Part shown: positions 23,894-32,661 of the stretch, piece after piece | How positions within the stretch are numbered: position 1 is the stretch's first letter | Layout: each line of letters starts with the position of its first letter | Origin: Nocardioides iriomotensis | Lineage (GTDB): Bacteria; Actinomycetota; Actinomycetes; Propionibacteriales; Nocardioidaceae | DNA length: 64,000 nucleotides | NCBI RefSeq assembly: GCF_004168035.1 | Contig: NZ_SDPU01000013.1 | Location: 1-64,000, forward strand | Direction of reading: 5' to 3' | Program-made: the position numbers and the translations under genes | The notes under the pieces: generated by a model | Database searches by the model: none | Told to the model about the DNA's origin: nothing | Seen by the model: only the letters and a program-made list of their open reading frames with translations

Positions 23894-24527
23894 GGATCCC
23901 CTTCGAGGTGGTGAGGCGGCCGAACAGGAGCAGGAGCAGGTCGAGCACGAGCGCGAGGACCACGACGCCGACGGTGCCGACCAGCGCGGAGTGGAGGGCG
24001 TTGGCGCTGCCGATCTGCTCGAGGCCGCTGAAGATGTAGGTGCCGAGACCGGGGCCGAGCACGATCGCGGCGATCGCGGCGACGCCCATGGTCATCTGCG
24101 TGGACGTGCGGACGCCGGCCAGGATGACCGGCCACGCGAGTGGGAGCTGGACGCGCACGAGCGTGCTGACCGGGTCCATGCCCATGCCGCGCGCCGACTC
24201 CAGCAGCGTGCGGTCGACGCCCTGGAGCCCGACGACCGCGTTGCGCAGGATCGGCAGCACGGCGTAGAAGGTCACCGCGGCGACGGCGGGACCGGTGCCG
24301 AGGCTCAGCAGCGGCAGCAGGAAGCCGAGCAGCGCGAACGACGGCAGGGTGAGCCCGATCGCGCTGACGGCGTTGGCGACGCCCTCCAGCCGGGGCACGC
24401 GGGTGACCAGCACGGCCAGCGCGAAGGCCAGGACCGTGGCGAGCACGACGCACTGCACGACGAGCGAGGTGTGCTGGTAGGCACCGAACGCGATGTCGGC
24501 GCGCTCCTGGACGAGGTAGTCCCACAC
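23886..24527 (-). CDS. Glycine betaine-type ABC transporter permease, first operon gene
   Basis: This 213-residue BPD-type permease has the coupling loop QGVDRTLLESARGMGMDPVSTLVRVQLPLAWPVILAGVRTSTQM, the same layout as the second permease of the operon, and ends in LLLFGRLTTSKGIRV. At 213 residues it is the usual OpuCB/OpuCD size. Its GTG start at 24527 is followed by WDYLVQERADIAFG. It opens the osmoprotectant operon, which also holds the ATPase, a second permease and the lipoprotein. The promoter must lie in the 127 bases shared with the divergent BtuF-like gene. Confidence 0.9.
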   Translation of the reverse strand: MWDYLVQERADIAFGAYQHTSLVVQCVVLATVLAFALAVLVTRVPRLEGVANAVSAIGLTLPSFALLGFLLPLLSLGTGPAVAAVTFYAVLPILRNAVVGLQGVDRTLLESARGMGMDPVSTLVRVQLPLAWPVILAGVRTSTQMTMGVAAIAAIVLGPGLGTYIFSGLEQIGSANALHSALVGTVGVVVLALVLDLLLLLFGRLTTSKGIRV

Positions 24528-24576
24528 GAGGTGCGCTCAGCTCCCGAGAGTCGACGACGGGTCCTGATCCAACGTG

Positions 24577-24591
24577 CCCGAGCAACTCGGG
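24577..24591. other. Small perfect hairpin in the divergent opuC/BtuF-like intergenic region
   Basis: CCCGAG (24577-24582) and CTCGGG (24586-24591) form a six-base-pair stem with a three-base loop. It lies between the two divergent starts, where an operator could stand. No further symmetry supports a specific regulator. Confidence 0.3.
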
Positions 24592-24654
24592 TTCAAACAC
24601 CGTGTGACATCGCTCCGGGGGCACCCGGGGGTACGGCGTGCGAGGCTGTCAGCC

Positions 24655-25557
24655 ATGCGGATCGTGTCCCTGCTGCCCTCGACGACCGAGATCCTGTTCG
24701 ACCTCGGGGCCGGTGACGACGTGGTCGGGGTGACGTTCGAGTGCGACCACCCCGTCGAGGCCCGCACCCGGACGATCGTGTCCACCAGCGCGATGCCCGA
24801 GGGTCTGACGACGAGGGAGATCGACGCCTGGGTCGCGGCGGCGCTGCACCGCGGCGAGGACCTCTACCACCTCGACGCGGGCGCGCTGTCCGGGCTCGAC
24901 GCCGACCTCGTCGTGACCCAGGACCTCTGCGCCGTCTGCGCGGTCGACGTGTCCGTCGTCGACGACGCGCTCGCCCACCTGGGCTGCACGGCCGAGGTCC
25001 TCACGATCGACCCGCACACGCTCGACGAGGTGCTCGCGTCGGTCGAGACGCTCGGCAAGGCCACCGGCACCGAGACCACGGCATCGGAGCTGGTCACGTC
25101 GCTGCGCAGCCGGCTCGACGAGGTGGCCCGACGCGTCGCGGGACGTCCTCGCCCGCGCACCCTGCTGCTGGAGTGGACCGAGCCGCCGTTCGCTCCCGGC
25201 CACTGGGTGCCCGACATGGTCGCGCTCGCCGGTGGCGAGTCCGTGCTCGGCACGCCGGGCGAGAAGTCGTTCCGCACCACCTGGCAGGCCGTGACGGAGG
25301 CGCGCCCGGAGGTCGTGGTGTGCGCGCCGTGCGGCTACGACCTCGACGGGTCGGCGGCGCTCGCCGCGCAGCTCGTCGCGTCGGGGGCGCTGCCGGACGC
25401 CGTACCGGTGTGGGCGGTGGACGCCAACGCGTCCTTCGCGCGACCGGGCCCGCGGCTGGTCGACGGCGTCGAGGCACTGGCCGGGATCCTGCACCCGGAG
25501 GCCTTCGCCGACCTGCCGGCGAGCCCGATCGCGCGGCGCGTCCGTGACGGCGGCTGA
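24655..25557 (+). CDS. Cytosolic BtuF-like cobalamin-binding protein
   Basis: This 300-residue protein matches the periplasmic-binding-protein fold of BtuF. It opens with MRIVSLLPSTTEILFDLGAGDDVVGVTFECDHP and carries WVPDMVALAGGESVLGTPGEKSFRTTWQAVTEARPEVVVCAPCGYD. It has no signal peptide or lipobox, so unlike BtuF it should stay in the cytosol. Such cobalamin-binding proteins are often seen in actinobacteria without their own transporter. Its exact role, perhaps corrinoid handling, is unproven. A B12-linked gene (MutL) is present at 6612-7973. ATG 24655 fits the family start; upstream in-frame codons look random. Confidence 0.85.
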   Translation: MRIVSLLPSTTEILFDLGAGDDVVGVTFECDHPVEARTRTIVSTSAMPEGLTTREIDAWVAAALHRGEDLYHLDAGALSGLDADLVVTQDLCAVCAVDVSVVDDALAHLGCTAEVLTIDPHTLDEVLASVETLGKATGTETTASELVTSLRSRLDEVARRVAGRPRPRTLLLEWTEPPFAPGHWVPDMVALAGGESVLGTPGEKSFRTTWQAVTEARPEVVVCAPCGYDLDGSAALAAQLVASGALPDAVPVWAVDANASFARPGPRLVDGVEALAGILHPEAFADLPASPIARRVRDGG

Positions 25558-25581
25558 CCGAGCCGCCCGCCGGCCAGGCCT

Positions 25582-25923
25582 TCAGAGCAGTACGGCGAGG
25601 GCGAGGACCGTGCCCACGGCGGCGCCGCCGTAGCAGAGCAGCGCGACCGCGCGACGGGCCTTGATCTGCAGGCCGTCGTAGAGCGTGTAGCGGAAGCGGT
25701 GCGCGCTGTGCACCAGCAGCAGCACGAAGAACCCGAGCAGGAACAGCACCGTCAGCGGGTGGCTCGTCACGGCACTCAGGTGAGCATGGCCGGGCGGGGT
25801 CATCCAGCCCAGCGGGAAGGCGAACGCGAACAGGAACGCGAGCACCGGCAGGAACACGGCGGCGAGCACGCCCCCGGCGCTGAACATCAGCCACACGAAC
25901 GGCTCCAGGCGGCGCTTGGTCAC
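25582..25923 (-). CDS. frdD: Fumarate reductase subunit D
   Basis: This 113-residue membrane anchor has three predicted helices (LMFSAGGVLAAVFLPVLAFLFAFAFPLGW, LTVLFLLGFFVLLLVHSAHRFRYTLYDGLQ, ALLCYGGAAVGTVLALAVLL). The HSAHRFRYTLYDGL motif is typical of FrdD. With FrdC it anchors the FrdAB dimer and binds menaquinone. The GTG start at 25923 overlaps the FrdC stop (GTGA). It is the last gene of the frdABCD operon. Confidence 0.9.
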   Translation of the reverse strand: MTKRRLEPFVWLMFSAGGVLAAVFLPVLAFLFAFAFPLGWMTPPGHAHLSAVTSHPLTVLFLLGFFVLLLVHSAHRFRYTLYDGLQIKARRAVALLCYGGAAVGTVLALAVLL

Positions 25924-26309
25924 AGGGTCACCAGCCAGACCACGAACGCGGACACCACGGCGAGCCCGACGTACTGGGACGCCATCACCGCCGCGGCCGG
26001 CACCCGGCGGCCGGCCACCCGGGCATCCATCGCCTTCGGGGTCAGCGCGAACCAGGTGACCGTGTGCAGCACCACGAACGCGAACGCGACCGCGTTGACC
26101 ACGACGACCAGCGGGTGGGCGGCGAGGTCGAGGACGTCGCGGTAGGCCTCCTCGCCCCGCCCGATCGCCGACAGCAGGACCAGCAGGTACAGCACGAACC
26201 AGGCGACGAAGATGCTGCTCAGCTCGCGCATCACGAACAGGAAGTACGACGGCTTCCGCACCCACCACCAGGTCGACAGCGTGCGCCGGTAGGCCCGCAC
26301 CTCGGTCAT
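25920..26309 (-). CDS. frdC: Fumarate reductase subunit C
   Basis: This 129-residue membrane anchor begins [37 protein letters not shown], matching FrdC of the E. coli-type quinol:fumarate reductase, and has three hydrophobic segments. In that type the anchors carry no haem. Start ATG 26309 overlaps the FrdB stop (ATGA). Two small anchors of this type, rather than the single haem-bearing SdhC of the B-type, identify the complex as type D. Confidence 0.91.
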   Translation of the reverse strand: MTEVRAYRRTLSTWWWVRKPSYFLFVMRELSSIFVAWFVLYLLVLLSAIGRGEEAYRDVLDLAAHPLVVVVNAVAFAFVVLHTVTWFALTPKAMDARVAGRRVPAAAVMASQYVGLAVVSAFVVWLVTL

Positions 26310-27055
26310 CGCGCACCCCGCGGGAGCAGCACCGCCATCACCGACTGCTTGGCCGCCTTCAGCTTGTAGCGCTGGATGGCGCCGGCCGGGTCCACGTGCT
26401 TGGGGCACACGCGCGTGCACTCACCGACGAACGTGCAGCCCCAGACCCCCTCGTGCTCGATCAGCACGTCGAGCCGCTCCCTGGCCCCCCGGTCACGCGA
26501 GTCGAGGTCGTAGCGCTCCGCCAGCGCGATCGCCGCCGGACCGATGAAGTCGGGGTCGAGCCCGTAGACCGGGCAGGCGGCGTAGCAGAGCATGCAGTTG
26601 ATGCACATGCTGAACTGCTTGTAGGCGTCGAGCTCCTCCGGCGTCTGGAGGTACTCACCGTCGTCGACGGACTGCTCCTCGTCGCGGATGATCCACGGTT
26701 TCACGCGCGGCAGCTTCTCCATGAAGTCGGTCATGTCGATGACGAGGTCGCGCACGACGTGGAAGTTCGCCAGCGGCTCCACACGGATCGGGCCCGGGGC
26801 ATGGTCGACGAGGAAGGTGCCGCACGTCAGCCGCGGCTCGCCGTCGACGTTCATCCCGCAGCTGCCGCAGATCCCCATCCGGCACGACCAGCGGAACGAC
26901 AGGGTGGGGTCGAGCTCGTTCTTGACGTGGTTGAGGGCGTCCAGCACGGTCCACTCCGTGCGCAGCGGTACGTCGTACTCCTGCCAGCCGGGGCCCGGGT
27001 CGCTCTCGGGCCGGTACCTCGACACCCGCAGGCCGATGCTGCTCTCGGATCCCAT
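26306..27055 (-). CDS. frdB: Fumarate reductase/succinate dehydrogenase iron-sulfur subunit
   Basis: This 249-residue subunit carries the [2Fe-2S] motif [15 protein letters not shown] near residue 60, the [4Fe-4S] motif [15 protein letters not shown] near 150, and a second cysteine set in [13 protein letters not shown] near 210 for the [3Fe-4S] cluster. It moves electrons between the flavin of FrdA and menaquinone at FrdCD. ATG 27055 lies three bases after the FrdA stop and has GGGAGG upstream. Confidence 0.94.
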   Translation of the reverse strand: MGSESSIGLRVSRYRPESDPGPGWQEYDVPLRTEWTVLDALNHVKNELDPTLSFRWSCRMGICGSCGMNVDGEPRLTCGTFLVDHAPGPIRVEPLANFHVVRDLVIDMTDFMEKLPRVKPWIIRDEEQSVDDGEYLQTPEELDAYKQFSMCINCMLCYAACPVYGLDPDFIGPAAIALAERYDLDSRDRGARERLDVLIEHEGVWGCTFVGECTRVCPKHVDPAGAIQRYKLKAAKQSVMAVLLPRGAR

Positions 27056-27057
27056 GA

Positions 27058-28812
27058 CTACCTCCCGTAGACCCGCTCGCCCGGCGGCCATCGCGTGATC
27101 GTCACCGGGACGGTGCCCACGCGCGGCGACCCGTCCGGGCCCCGGTGGACCAGCTGGTGCACGAGGAAGCGCTCGTCGTCGCGCGCCGGGAAGTCGGTGC
27201 GCTGGTGTGCTCCGCGGGACTCCTCACGCTCCAGCCCGGAGCGCAGGATGCACTCGGCCACGTCCAGCATGTTCGCGAGCTCCAGCGCTGCGACCAGCTC
27301 GGTGTTGAAGGACCGGCTCGTGTCGGCGACCCCCACCCCGGCCATCCGCTGCTGGAGCTCCGCCAGCGTGTCCACGCCCTTCTTCATCGCGGGCGCGGCC
27401 CGGTAGATGCCGGCACTCTCCTCCATCGTCGCCTGCATCTCGTCGCGGATCCGCGAGACGCGCTCGGTGCCGGCGCGGTGGCCGAGGAGCTCGCGCTCGA
27501 GCCGGCGCACCTCGTCGGCGGCCTGCGCGTGCACCGACGACGGCGCGGGTCGGGCGCCCGTTGCGTACGTCGCCGCGGCCCGTCCGGCGCGCGCTCCGAA
27601 GACCAGGCACTCGGGCAGGGAGTTCGACCCGAGCCGGTTGGCGCCGTTGATGCTGACGCAGGCGGTCTCCCCGGCGGCGTACAGCCCGGCGACCGGCGTC
27701 GCGCCGTGCAGGTCGGTGTGGACCCCGCCCATCATGTAGTGCACGACCGGCCGCACCGGGATCAGCTCGTGCACGGGGTCGATGCGCTCGTACTTCAGGC
27801 ACAGCTCACGCACGAACGGGAGCTTGGCCTCGATCAGCTTCTCGCCGAGGTGGCGCAGGTCGAGGTGCACGATGGGCCCGTACGGCGAGTGGCTGGTGCG
27901 GCCCTTCTCCACCTCGTGCACGAAGGCCTGCGACAGCCTGTCCCTCGGCCCGAGCTCCATGCTGCGGAGCACCGGGGTCGGCGACGGGGTGCCGAGGTCG
28001 TAGTCCTGCAGGTAGCGGTAGCCGTCCCCGTTCAGCAGCCAGCCGCCCTCGGCGCGGGCCGCCTCGGTGATGAGGATGCCCGTGAAGGGCAGGCCGGTCG
28101 GGTGGTACTGGACGAACTCCATGTCCTTGAGCGGGGCTCCCGCCCGGTAGGCCAGCGCCATCCCGTCGCCGGTGTTGATGTTGGCGTTGGTGGTGAACGG
28201 GAAGACCTTGCCGCAGCCGCCGGTGCACAGGATGACGGCCTTGGCGCCGATGCTGTGGATCTTGCCGGTGGTGAGCTCGACGGCGACCACCCCGTGCACC
28301 CGGCCGTCGTCGACCAGCAGACGGGTGACGAAGCCTTCGTCGTACCGGGTCAGCCGGTCGTACTTCAAGGACGTCTGGAAGAGCGCGTGCAGCATGTGGA
28401 AGCCGGTCTTGTCCGCGGCGAACCAGGTGCGCATCCTCTTCATGCCGCCGAACGCACGCACCGCGACGTGACCGTCCGGCTGACGGCTCCACGGGCAGCC
28501 CCAGTGCTCGAGCTGCAGCAGCTCGCGCGGCGCCTCCTCGACGAACGCCTCGATGGCGTCCTGGTCGCCGAGCCAGTCGCTGCCCGAGACCGTGTCGTAG
28601 GCGTGCTCGTCGAGGGAGTCCCCCTCGGCGATGACCCCGGCGGCGCCGCCCTCGGCGGACACCGTGTGGCTGCGCATCGGGTAGACCTTCGACACGACGG
28701 CGACGTCGAGCCGCGGGTCGGTCTCGGCGATGGCGATGGCGGCCCGCAGGCCGGCGCCGCCACCACCGACGAGGAGCACGTCGTGCGTGGCGGCGAACCC
28801 GCCGTCACTCAC
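27058..28812 (-). CDS. frdA: Fumarate reductase/succinate dehydrogenase flavoprotein subunit
   Basis: This 584-residue FAD enzyme has the dinucleotide-binding [15 protein letters not shown] and the His that covalently holds FAD in [13 protein letters not shown] (His49). Active-site stretches include [26 protein letters not shown] and [26 protein letters not shown], then [18 protein letters not shown]. It interconverts fumarate and succinate. The E. coli FrdA-like length and the FrdCD anchors suggest fumarate reduction under low oxygen, but reverse use is possible. It starts at GTG 28812, overlapping the small upstream gene by 8 bases. Confidence 0.94.
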   Translation of the reverse strand: MSDGGFAATHDVLLVGGGGAGLRAAIAIAETDPRLDVAVVSKVYPMRSHTVSAEGGAAGVIAEGDSLDEHAYDTVSGSDWLGDQDAIEAFVEEAPRELLQLEHWGCPWSRQPDGHVAVRAFGGMKRMRTWFAADKTGFHMLHALFQTSLKYDRLTRYDEGFVTRLLVDDGRVHGVVAVELTTGKIHSIGAKAVILCTGGCGKVFPFTTNANINTGDGMALAYRAGAPLKDMEFVQYHPTGLPFTGILITEAARAEGGWLLNGDGYRYLQDYDLGTPSPTPVLRSMELGPRDRLSQAFVHEVEKGRTSHSPYGPIVHLDLRHLGEKLIEAKLPFVRELCLKYERIDPVHELIPVRPVVHYMMGGVHTDLHGATPVAGLYAAGETACVSINGANRLGSNSLPECLVFGARAGRAAATYATGARPAPSSVHAQAADEVRRLERELLGHRAGTERVSRIRDEMQATMEESAGIYRAAPAMKKGVDTLAELQQRMAGVGVADTSRSFNTELVAALELANMLDVAECILRSGLEREESRGAHQRTDFPARDDERFLVHQLVHRGPDGSPRVGTVPVTITRWPPGERVYGR

Positions 28813-29032
28813 CGCGCAGCTCCTCGTCGACGAGCACCTTGCCGCGGTGGTTCACCACCAGGCGATGGACGCTGCCGTCGTGGAACTCCTCCTTGGAGCT
28901 GCGACAGCCGCAGGCGTAGGTCACCTCCTCGGCGAACAGGCCCTGCTCGTCCTCGGAGACGGAGCGCTCACCGGACTTGAGCTGTCCGCAAGGAGCGAGT
29001 GTCGGCTCGAAGCGCGTGATGGTCGACGTCAC
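28805..29032 (-). CDS. Small cysteine-containing protein leading the frd operon
   Basis: This is a 75-residue protein with three cysteines (Cys15, Cys41, Cys43) and histidines at 51 and 56. The central part [26 protein letters not shown] could bind a metal ion or a cluster. It is acidic and has no membrane segment. I do not recognise the family. It overlaps the frdA start by 8 bases and so is translationally coupled to frdABCD, which hints at a role in assembling, flavinylating or regulating that complex. The GTG start at 29032 encodes TSTITRFEP after the initiator. Confidence 0.65.
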   Translation of the reverse strand: MTSTITRFEPTLAPCGQLKSGERSVSEDEQGLFAEEVTYACGCRSSKEEFHDGSVHRLVVNHRGKVLVDEELRGE

Positions 29033-29102
29033 CGTGCACCTCCCGTGGCTCGGGGACCACGTTCCCGCCCCCAGAGTGCGCCTCGCGGGACGGGTTGGGA
29101 AG

Positions 29103-29117
29103 CACCCCTTTCGGGTG
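29103..29117 (-). terminator. Weak hairpin downstream of the cystathionine beta-synthase gene
   Basis: CACCC (29103-29107) and GGGTG (29113-29117) pair around a five-base loop, 24 bases beyond the CBS stop on the minus strand. It also lies about 70 bases before the small gene that opens the frd operon. The stem is short, so support is limited. Confidence 0.3.
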
Positions 29118-29140
29118 GTCGGGCACCGTCGGTCGAGCGG

Positions 29141-30532
29141 TCAGGCGCCGCTGGTGACCAGGTAGGCCAGCAGGTCCTGCCGGGTCACGACCCCGATGGG
29201 CTTGCCGTCCTCCTGGACGAGCAGCGCGTCGGCGCCCTCGAGCGTCGCGACCGCCTCCGACACCGACTCGTTGGAGCCGATCGTCGGCAGCGCCTTCTCC
29301 ATGTGCTCCTCGACCGGGTCGGTGAGCCGGGCGTGGCCGGCATAGAGCGCGTCGAGCAGCGCCCGCTCCGACACCGACCCGGCCACCTCGGCCGCCACGA
29401 TCGGCGGCTCCGCGCGGACCACGGGCATCTGCGAGACGCCGTACTCCTGGAGGATGTGCACGGCCTCGGCGATCGTCTCGTTGGGGTGGGTGTGCACGAG
29501 GTCGGGGATCTCGCCGCTCTTGCGGCGCAGCACGCCGCCGACGGTCTCCTCGCCCGAGGCGGGCAGGAAGCCGTACTGGGCGAGCCAGTCGTCGTTGAAG
29601 ATCTTGGTGAGGTAGCCGCGGCCCGAGTCGGGCAGCAGCACCACGATCACGGCGTCCTTGCCCTCGGGCGTGCCGGCGAGCTCCTCGGCGAGCTTCGCGG
29701 CCGCGGCGACGGCCATGCCGCAGGAGCCGCCGACGAGCAGCGCCTCCTCGCGGGCGAGCCGCCGGGTCATTGCGAACGAGTCGGCGTCGGAGACCTCGAT
29801 GACGCGATCGGCGATGTCGGGGTCGTACGTCGTGGGCCAGAAGTCCTCGCCGACGCCCTCGACGAGGTAGGGCCGGCCGGTGCCGCCGGAGTAGACCGAG
29901 CCCGCCGGGTCGGAGCCGACCACCCGGACGGCCGGGTTCTGCTCCTTGAGGTAGCGGCCGGTGCCGCTGATCGTGCCGCCGGTGCCCATGCCGGTGACGA
30001 AGTGCGTGACGCGACCGTCGGTCTGCTGCCAGATCTCCGGGCCGGTGGTCTCGTAGTGGGAGCGCGGGTTGTTGGGGTTGGAGTACTGGTCCGGCTTCCA
30101 CGCGCCCTCGATCTCGCGGACGAGCCGGTCGGAGACGTTGTAGTAGGAGTCCGGGTGCTCCGGCGCGACGGCCGTCGGGCAGACCACCACCTCGGCGCCG
30201 TACGCCTTGAGCACGTTGCGCTTGTCCTCGCTGACCTTGTCGGGGCAGACGAAGACGCACTTGTAGCCCTTGGCCTGCGCCACGATCGCGAGCCCGACGC
30301 CGGTGTTCCCGGAGGTCGGCTCGACGATGGTGCCGCCGGGCTTGAGCGAGCCGTCCTGCTCGGCCGCCTCGACCATGCGCAGGGCGATGCGGTCCTTCAC
30401 GGAGCCGCCGGGGTTGAGGTACTCGATCTTCGCGAGCACGAGGGGAGCGTCGTCGCCGGTGGGCACGACGTGCTGGAGCCTGACGAGCGGGGTGTTGCCC
30501 ACCAGGTCGAGGAGCGAGTTCACGTAGTCCAC
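29141..30532 (-). CDS. cbs: Cystathionine beta-synthase with C-terminal CBS domain pair
   Basis: This 463-residue enzyme has the PLP lysine in NPGGSVKDRIALRM (near residue 44) and the substrate loop PTSGNTGVGLAIVA. A further motif, TGMGTGGTISGTGRYLKE, binds the PLP phosphate. After about residue 330 two CBS domains follow (NETIAEAVHILQEYGVSQMPVV, NESVSEAVATLEGADALLVQEDGKPIGVVTRQDLLAYL), the normal regulatory tail. It joins serine and homocysteine to cystathionine. The gene at 7966-9150 could complete the route to cysteine. The GTG start at 30532 lies 27 bases from the divergent SGNH gene. Confidence 0.93.
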   Translation of the reverse strand: MDYVNSLLDLVGNTPLVRLQHVVPTGDDAPLVLAKIEYLNPGGSVKDRIALRMVEAAEQDGSLKPGGTIVEPTSGNTGVGLAIVAQAKGYKCVFVCPDKVSEDKRNVLKAYGAEVVVCPTAVAPEHPDSYYNVSDRLVREIEGAWKPDQYSNPNNPRSHYETTGPEIWQQTDGRVTHFVTGMGTGGTISGTGRYLKEQNPAVRVVGSDPAGSVYSGGTGRPYLVEGVGEDFWPTTYDPDIADRVIEVSDADSFAMTRRLAREEALLVGGSCGMAVAAAAKLAEELAGTPEGKDAVIVVLLPDSGRGYLTKIFNDDWLAQYGFLPASGEETVGGVLRRKSGEIPDLVHTHPNETIAEAVHILQEYGVSQMPVVRAEPPIVAAEVAGSVSERALLDALYAGHARLTDPVEEHMEKALPTIGSNESVSEAVATLEGADALLVQEDGKPIGVVTRQDLLAYLVTSGA

Positions 30533-30559
30533 GGCGGGAGTCTAGGTGGCTTCCATAAA

Positions 30560-31591
30560 ATGACGGACGTGGGGAAGGCTGCTGCGGCGCGACGGCTGGC
30601 GGCTGCCGCGGCGTACGGCGGCGGTGGCCTCTCCGTCGTGGGCGCGACCGTCTACGCCTTGCTCCGCGCCGAGGCGCTGCTCGCCCGCCGTGCGATCGGC
30701 CTGCCCAACGGCGACCCGCCCCAGGCGACCGGCTGGTACGGCCATGGCCGACCCGGTCCCGCCCTCAAGATGGTCCTGCTCGGCGACTCCTCGGCGGCCG
30801 GGTACGGCGTCGACATCGTCCAGCAGACCCCCGGAGCGCACCTCGCCTCCGGTCTCGCCGAGGCCACCGACCAGCGGGTGTACCTGCGCTCGGTCGCCCG
30901 CGTGGGGGCGCAGAGCCGGGACCTCGCGGGCCAGGTCGACGAGGCGCTCGCGGTCGAGCCCGACGTCGCCGTCGTCCTGATCGGCGCCAACGACGTCACC
31001 CACACCCGCCCGCAGTCGGAGTCGATGCGGCTGCTGTCCGAGGCGGTGCGCCGGTTCCGCGAGGCGAACGTCGAGGTGGTCGTCGGGACCTGCCCCGACC
31101 TCGGCACGATCGAGCCGATCGCCCCTCCCCTGCGCCAGCTCGCCCGCGTGCTGTCGCGACGGTTGGCGGCCGGCCAGGCGATCGCGGTCGTCGAGGCCGG
31201 CGGCCGCACCGTGTCGTTGGGCTCGATCCTGGGCCCCGAGTTCGCGGCGACGCCGAGCCTGTTCTTCGGTCCCGACCGGTTCCACCCGTCGGCGGCCGGC
31301 TACTCCTCGCTGGCCTCGGTGCTGCTGCCGTCGGTGCTCGCCGCGCTCGGCGAGATCCCCGACGAGGAGCTGACGCCCGTGGCGGCCCGCGGCGACACGG
31401 TGCTGCCGATCTCCGAGGCCGCCGTGGAGGCCGCGAAGGTGCCCGGCACCGAGCTCGGCGGGACCGAGATCGCCGGCCAGAAGCGCGGCGCGCTCGGCCG
31501 CTGGGTGCAGCTGCGCCGCCGGCGCCGGCAGCCCGAGGCCGAGGCGGAGGCGCCGCGCGCGACCGACGAGGCGCCGGCTCCGGCCTCCTGA
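30560..31591 (+). CDS. SGNH/GDSL family hydrolase
   Basis: This 343-residue hydrolase has an N-terminal hydrophobic segment (about residues 12-28), which may be a membrane anchor. The GDS block is KMVLLGDSSAAGYGVD, the oxyanion block VVLIGANDVTHTRPQ, and the late catalytic Asp-x-x-His pair DRFHPSAAGYSSLASVLLP. All three catalytic positions (Ser, Asp, His) are present. It may deacetylate or de-esterify a lipid or cell-wall sugar. The C-terminal 60 residues are a basic then acidic tail. The ATG 30560 start has AGGTGG about ten bases before it. Confidence 0.87.
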   Translation: MTDVGKAAAARRLAAAAAYGGGGLSVVGATVYALLRAEALLARRAIGLPNGDPPQATGWYGHGRPGPALKMVLLGDSSAAGYGVDIVQQTPGAHLASGLAEATDQRVYLRSVARVGAQSRDLAGQVDEALAVEPDVAVVLIGANDVTHTRPQSESMRLLSEAVRRFREANVEVVVGTCPDLGTIEPIAPPLRQLARVLSRRLAAGQAIAVVEAGGRTVSLGSILGPEFAATPSLFFGPDRFHPSAAGYSSLASVLLPSVLAALGEIPDEELTPVAARGDTVLPISEAAVEAAKVPGTELGGTEIAGQKRGALGRWVQLRRRRRQPEAEAEAPRATDEAPAPAS

Positions 31592-31611
31592 GACAGGTCC
31601 CGACACGAAGA

Positions 31612-31639
31612 AGGCCCCGCGGCGGCTGCCGCGGGGCCT
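31612..31639. terminator. Bidirectional terminator between convergent SGNH and Bax-inhibitor genes
   Basis: AGGCCCCGCGGC at 31612-31623 and GCCGCGGGGCCT at 31628-31639 pair perfectly over 12 bases around the loop GGCT, followed by CTCCTT. It lies between two convergent stop codons and can end both transcripts. Confidence 0.85.
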
Positions 31640-31672
31640 CTCCTTGGGAGTGCTGGGTGCTGTGCTGCTCGG

Positions 31673-32518
31673 TCAGTCGTTGCCGCGCAGGATCGCGAGG
31701 ATCCGGAGCATCTCGATGTAGATCCAGATGATCGTGACGGTCAGGCCGAACGCCGCACGCCACGACTCACGCTCGGGCAGGCGCGCCGCGATGCCGCGCT
31801 CGACGAAGTCGAAGTCGAGGATCAGCATGAGCACGCCGAGGCCCAGGCCGATGAGGCTGGCGATGAAGCCGATCGTGCCGAAGCCGTTGAACCCGAACGA
31901 CGCGCCGAAGAAGCTCAGCACGAAGTCGAAGAGCGAGACGGCGACGAAGCCGAACAGCGCGGCGACGGTCCACTTGCGGAACTTGTCGCTGACCTGGATG
32001 TTGAAGAACTTGTAGGCCGCGAGCGTGCCGGCGACCGCGGCGAAGGTGCCGACGACGGCACCCATCACGAGGCCGCCACCGAAGTTGGCCTCCATCGCCT
32101 TGGAGAACGCGCCGACGAAGACGCCCTCGACGGCGGCGTACGCGAGCACGAGGCCCGGCGAGACGACCTTCTTGAACGAGTTGACCATCGCCAGCCCGAA
32201 GCCGACGAGGGCACCGAACATCGACAGGGCGTAGAGCGTCGGGATCGACTCAGCGGTGATCGGGCCGGTCAGGATCCACGTCGCGGCCGCGATCACGATG
32301 GTCGTTCCCAGCGTGATGCCGGTCTTCTGGACGACCGAGTCGATCGTCATCGGGCCGGTCGAGACCGGGGCCTGGGTCTGCTGCGGAGCGTCGTAGCCAG
32401 CGCCCTGGCCGTAGGCCGGAGCCGGGGGTGCGTCGTAGCCGGGGTAGCTCATGCCGCTCGAGGAGCCACGGCCGTTGAAGCCCTCGCTCCTGGCGAACAC
32501 GGGATTGCTGCTGCGCAT
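31673..32518 (-). CDS. Bax inhibitor-1/YccA family membrane protein
   Basis: This 281-residue protein has a soluble, Pro/Tyr/Gly-rich N-terminus (about residues 1-60, PGYDAPPAPAYGQGAGYDAPQQTQAP) followed by seven hydrophobic segments ending at LTVTIIWIYIEMLRIL. The C-terminal part DFDFVERGIAARLPERESWRAAFGL includes the conserved aspartates of BI-1 proteins, which can leak calcium in a pH-dependent way. The role in bacteria is unsettled. The ATG 32518 start has a strong AAGGAGGAG eight bases ahead. Confidence 0.88.
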   Translation of the reverse strand: MRSSNPVFARSEGFNGRGSSSGMSYPGYDAPPAPAYGQGAGYDAPQQTQAPVSTGPMTIDSVVQKTGITLGTTIVIAAATWILTGPITAESIPTLYALSMFGALVGFGLAMVNSFKKVVSPGLVLAYAAVEGVFVGAFSKAMEANFGGGLVMGAVVGTFAAVAGTLAAYKFFNIQVSDKFRKWTVAALFGFVAVSLFDFVLSFFGASFGFNGFGTIGFIASLIGLGLGVLMLILDFDFVERGIAARLPERESWRAAFGLTVTIIWIYIEMLRILAILRGND

Positions 32519-32661
32519 CGTGTGGTCTCCTCCTTGGAGGCCTGGGGGTGTTCCGGTCTGGAACGTCCCCGTGGGTGTGCGAGTCCAATCCTACGGACCC
32601 GCTGTTCGTTCAACGACCGTGCGCAGGCAACGGTTCCATGAGAAGACGCGGTGGCGCGCCC

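Noticed and set aside
24528-24654. Cobalamin or osmotic riboswitch between the opuC operon and the BtuF-like gene
   Set aside because: Only a six-base-pair hairpin is visible; no conserved riboswitch core could be found.
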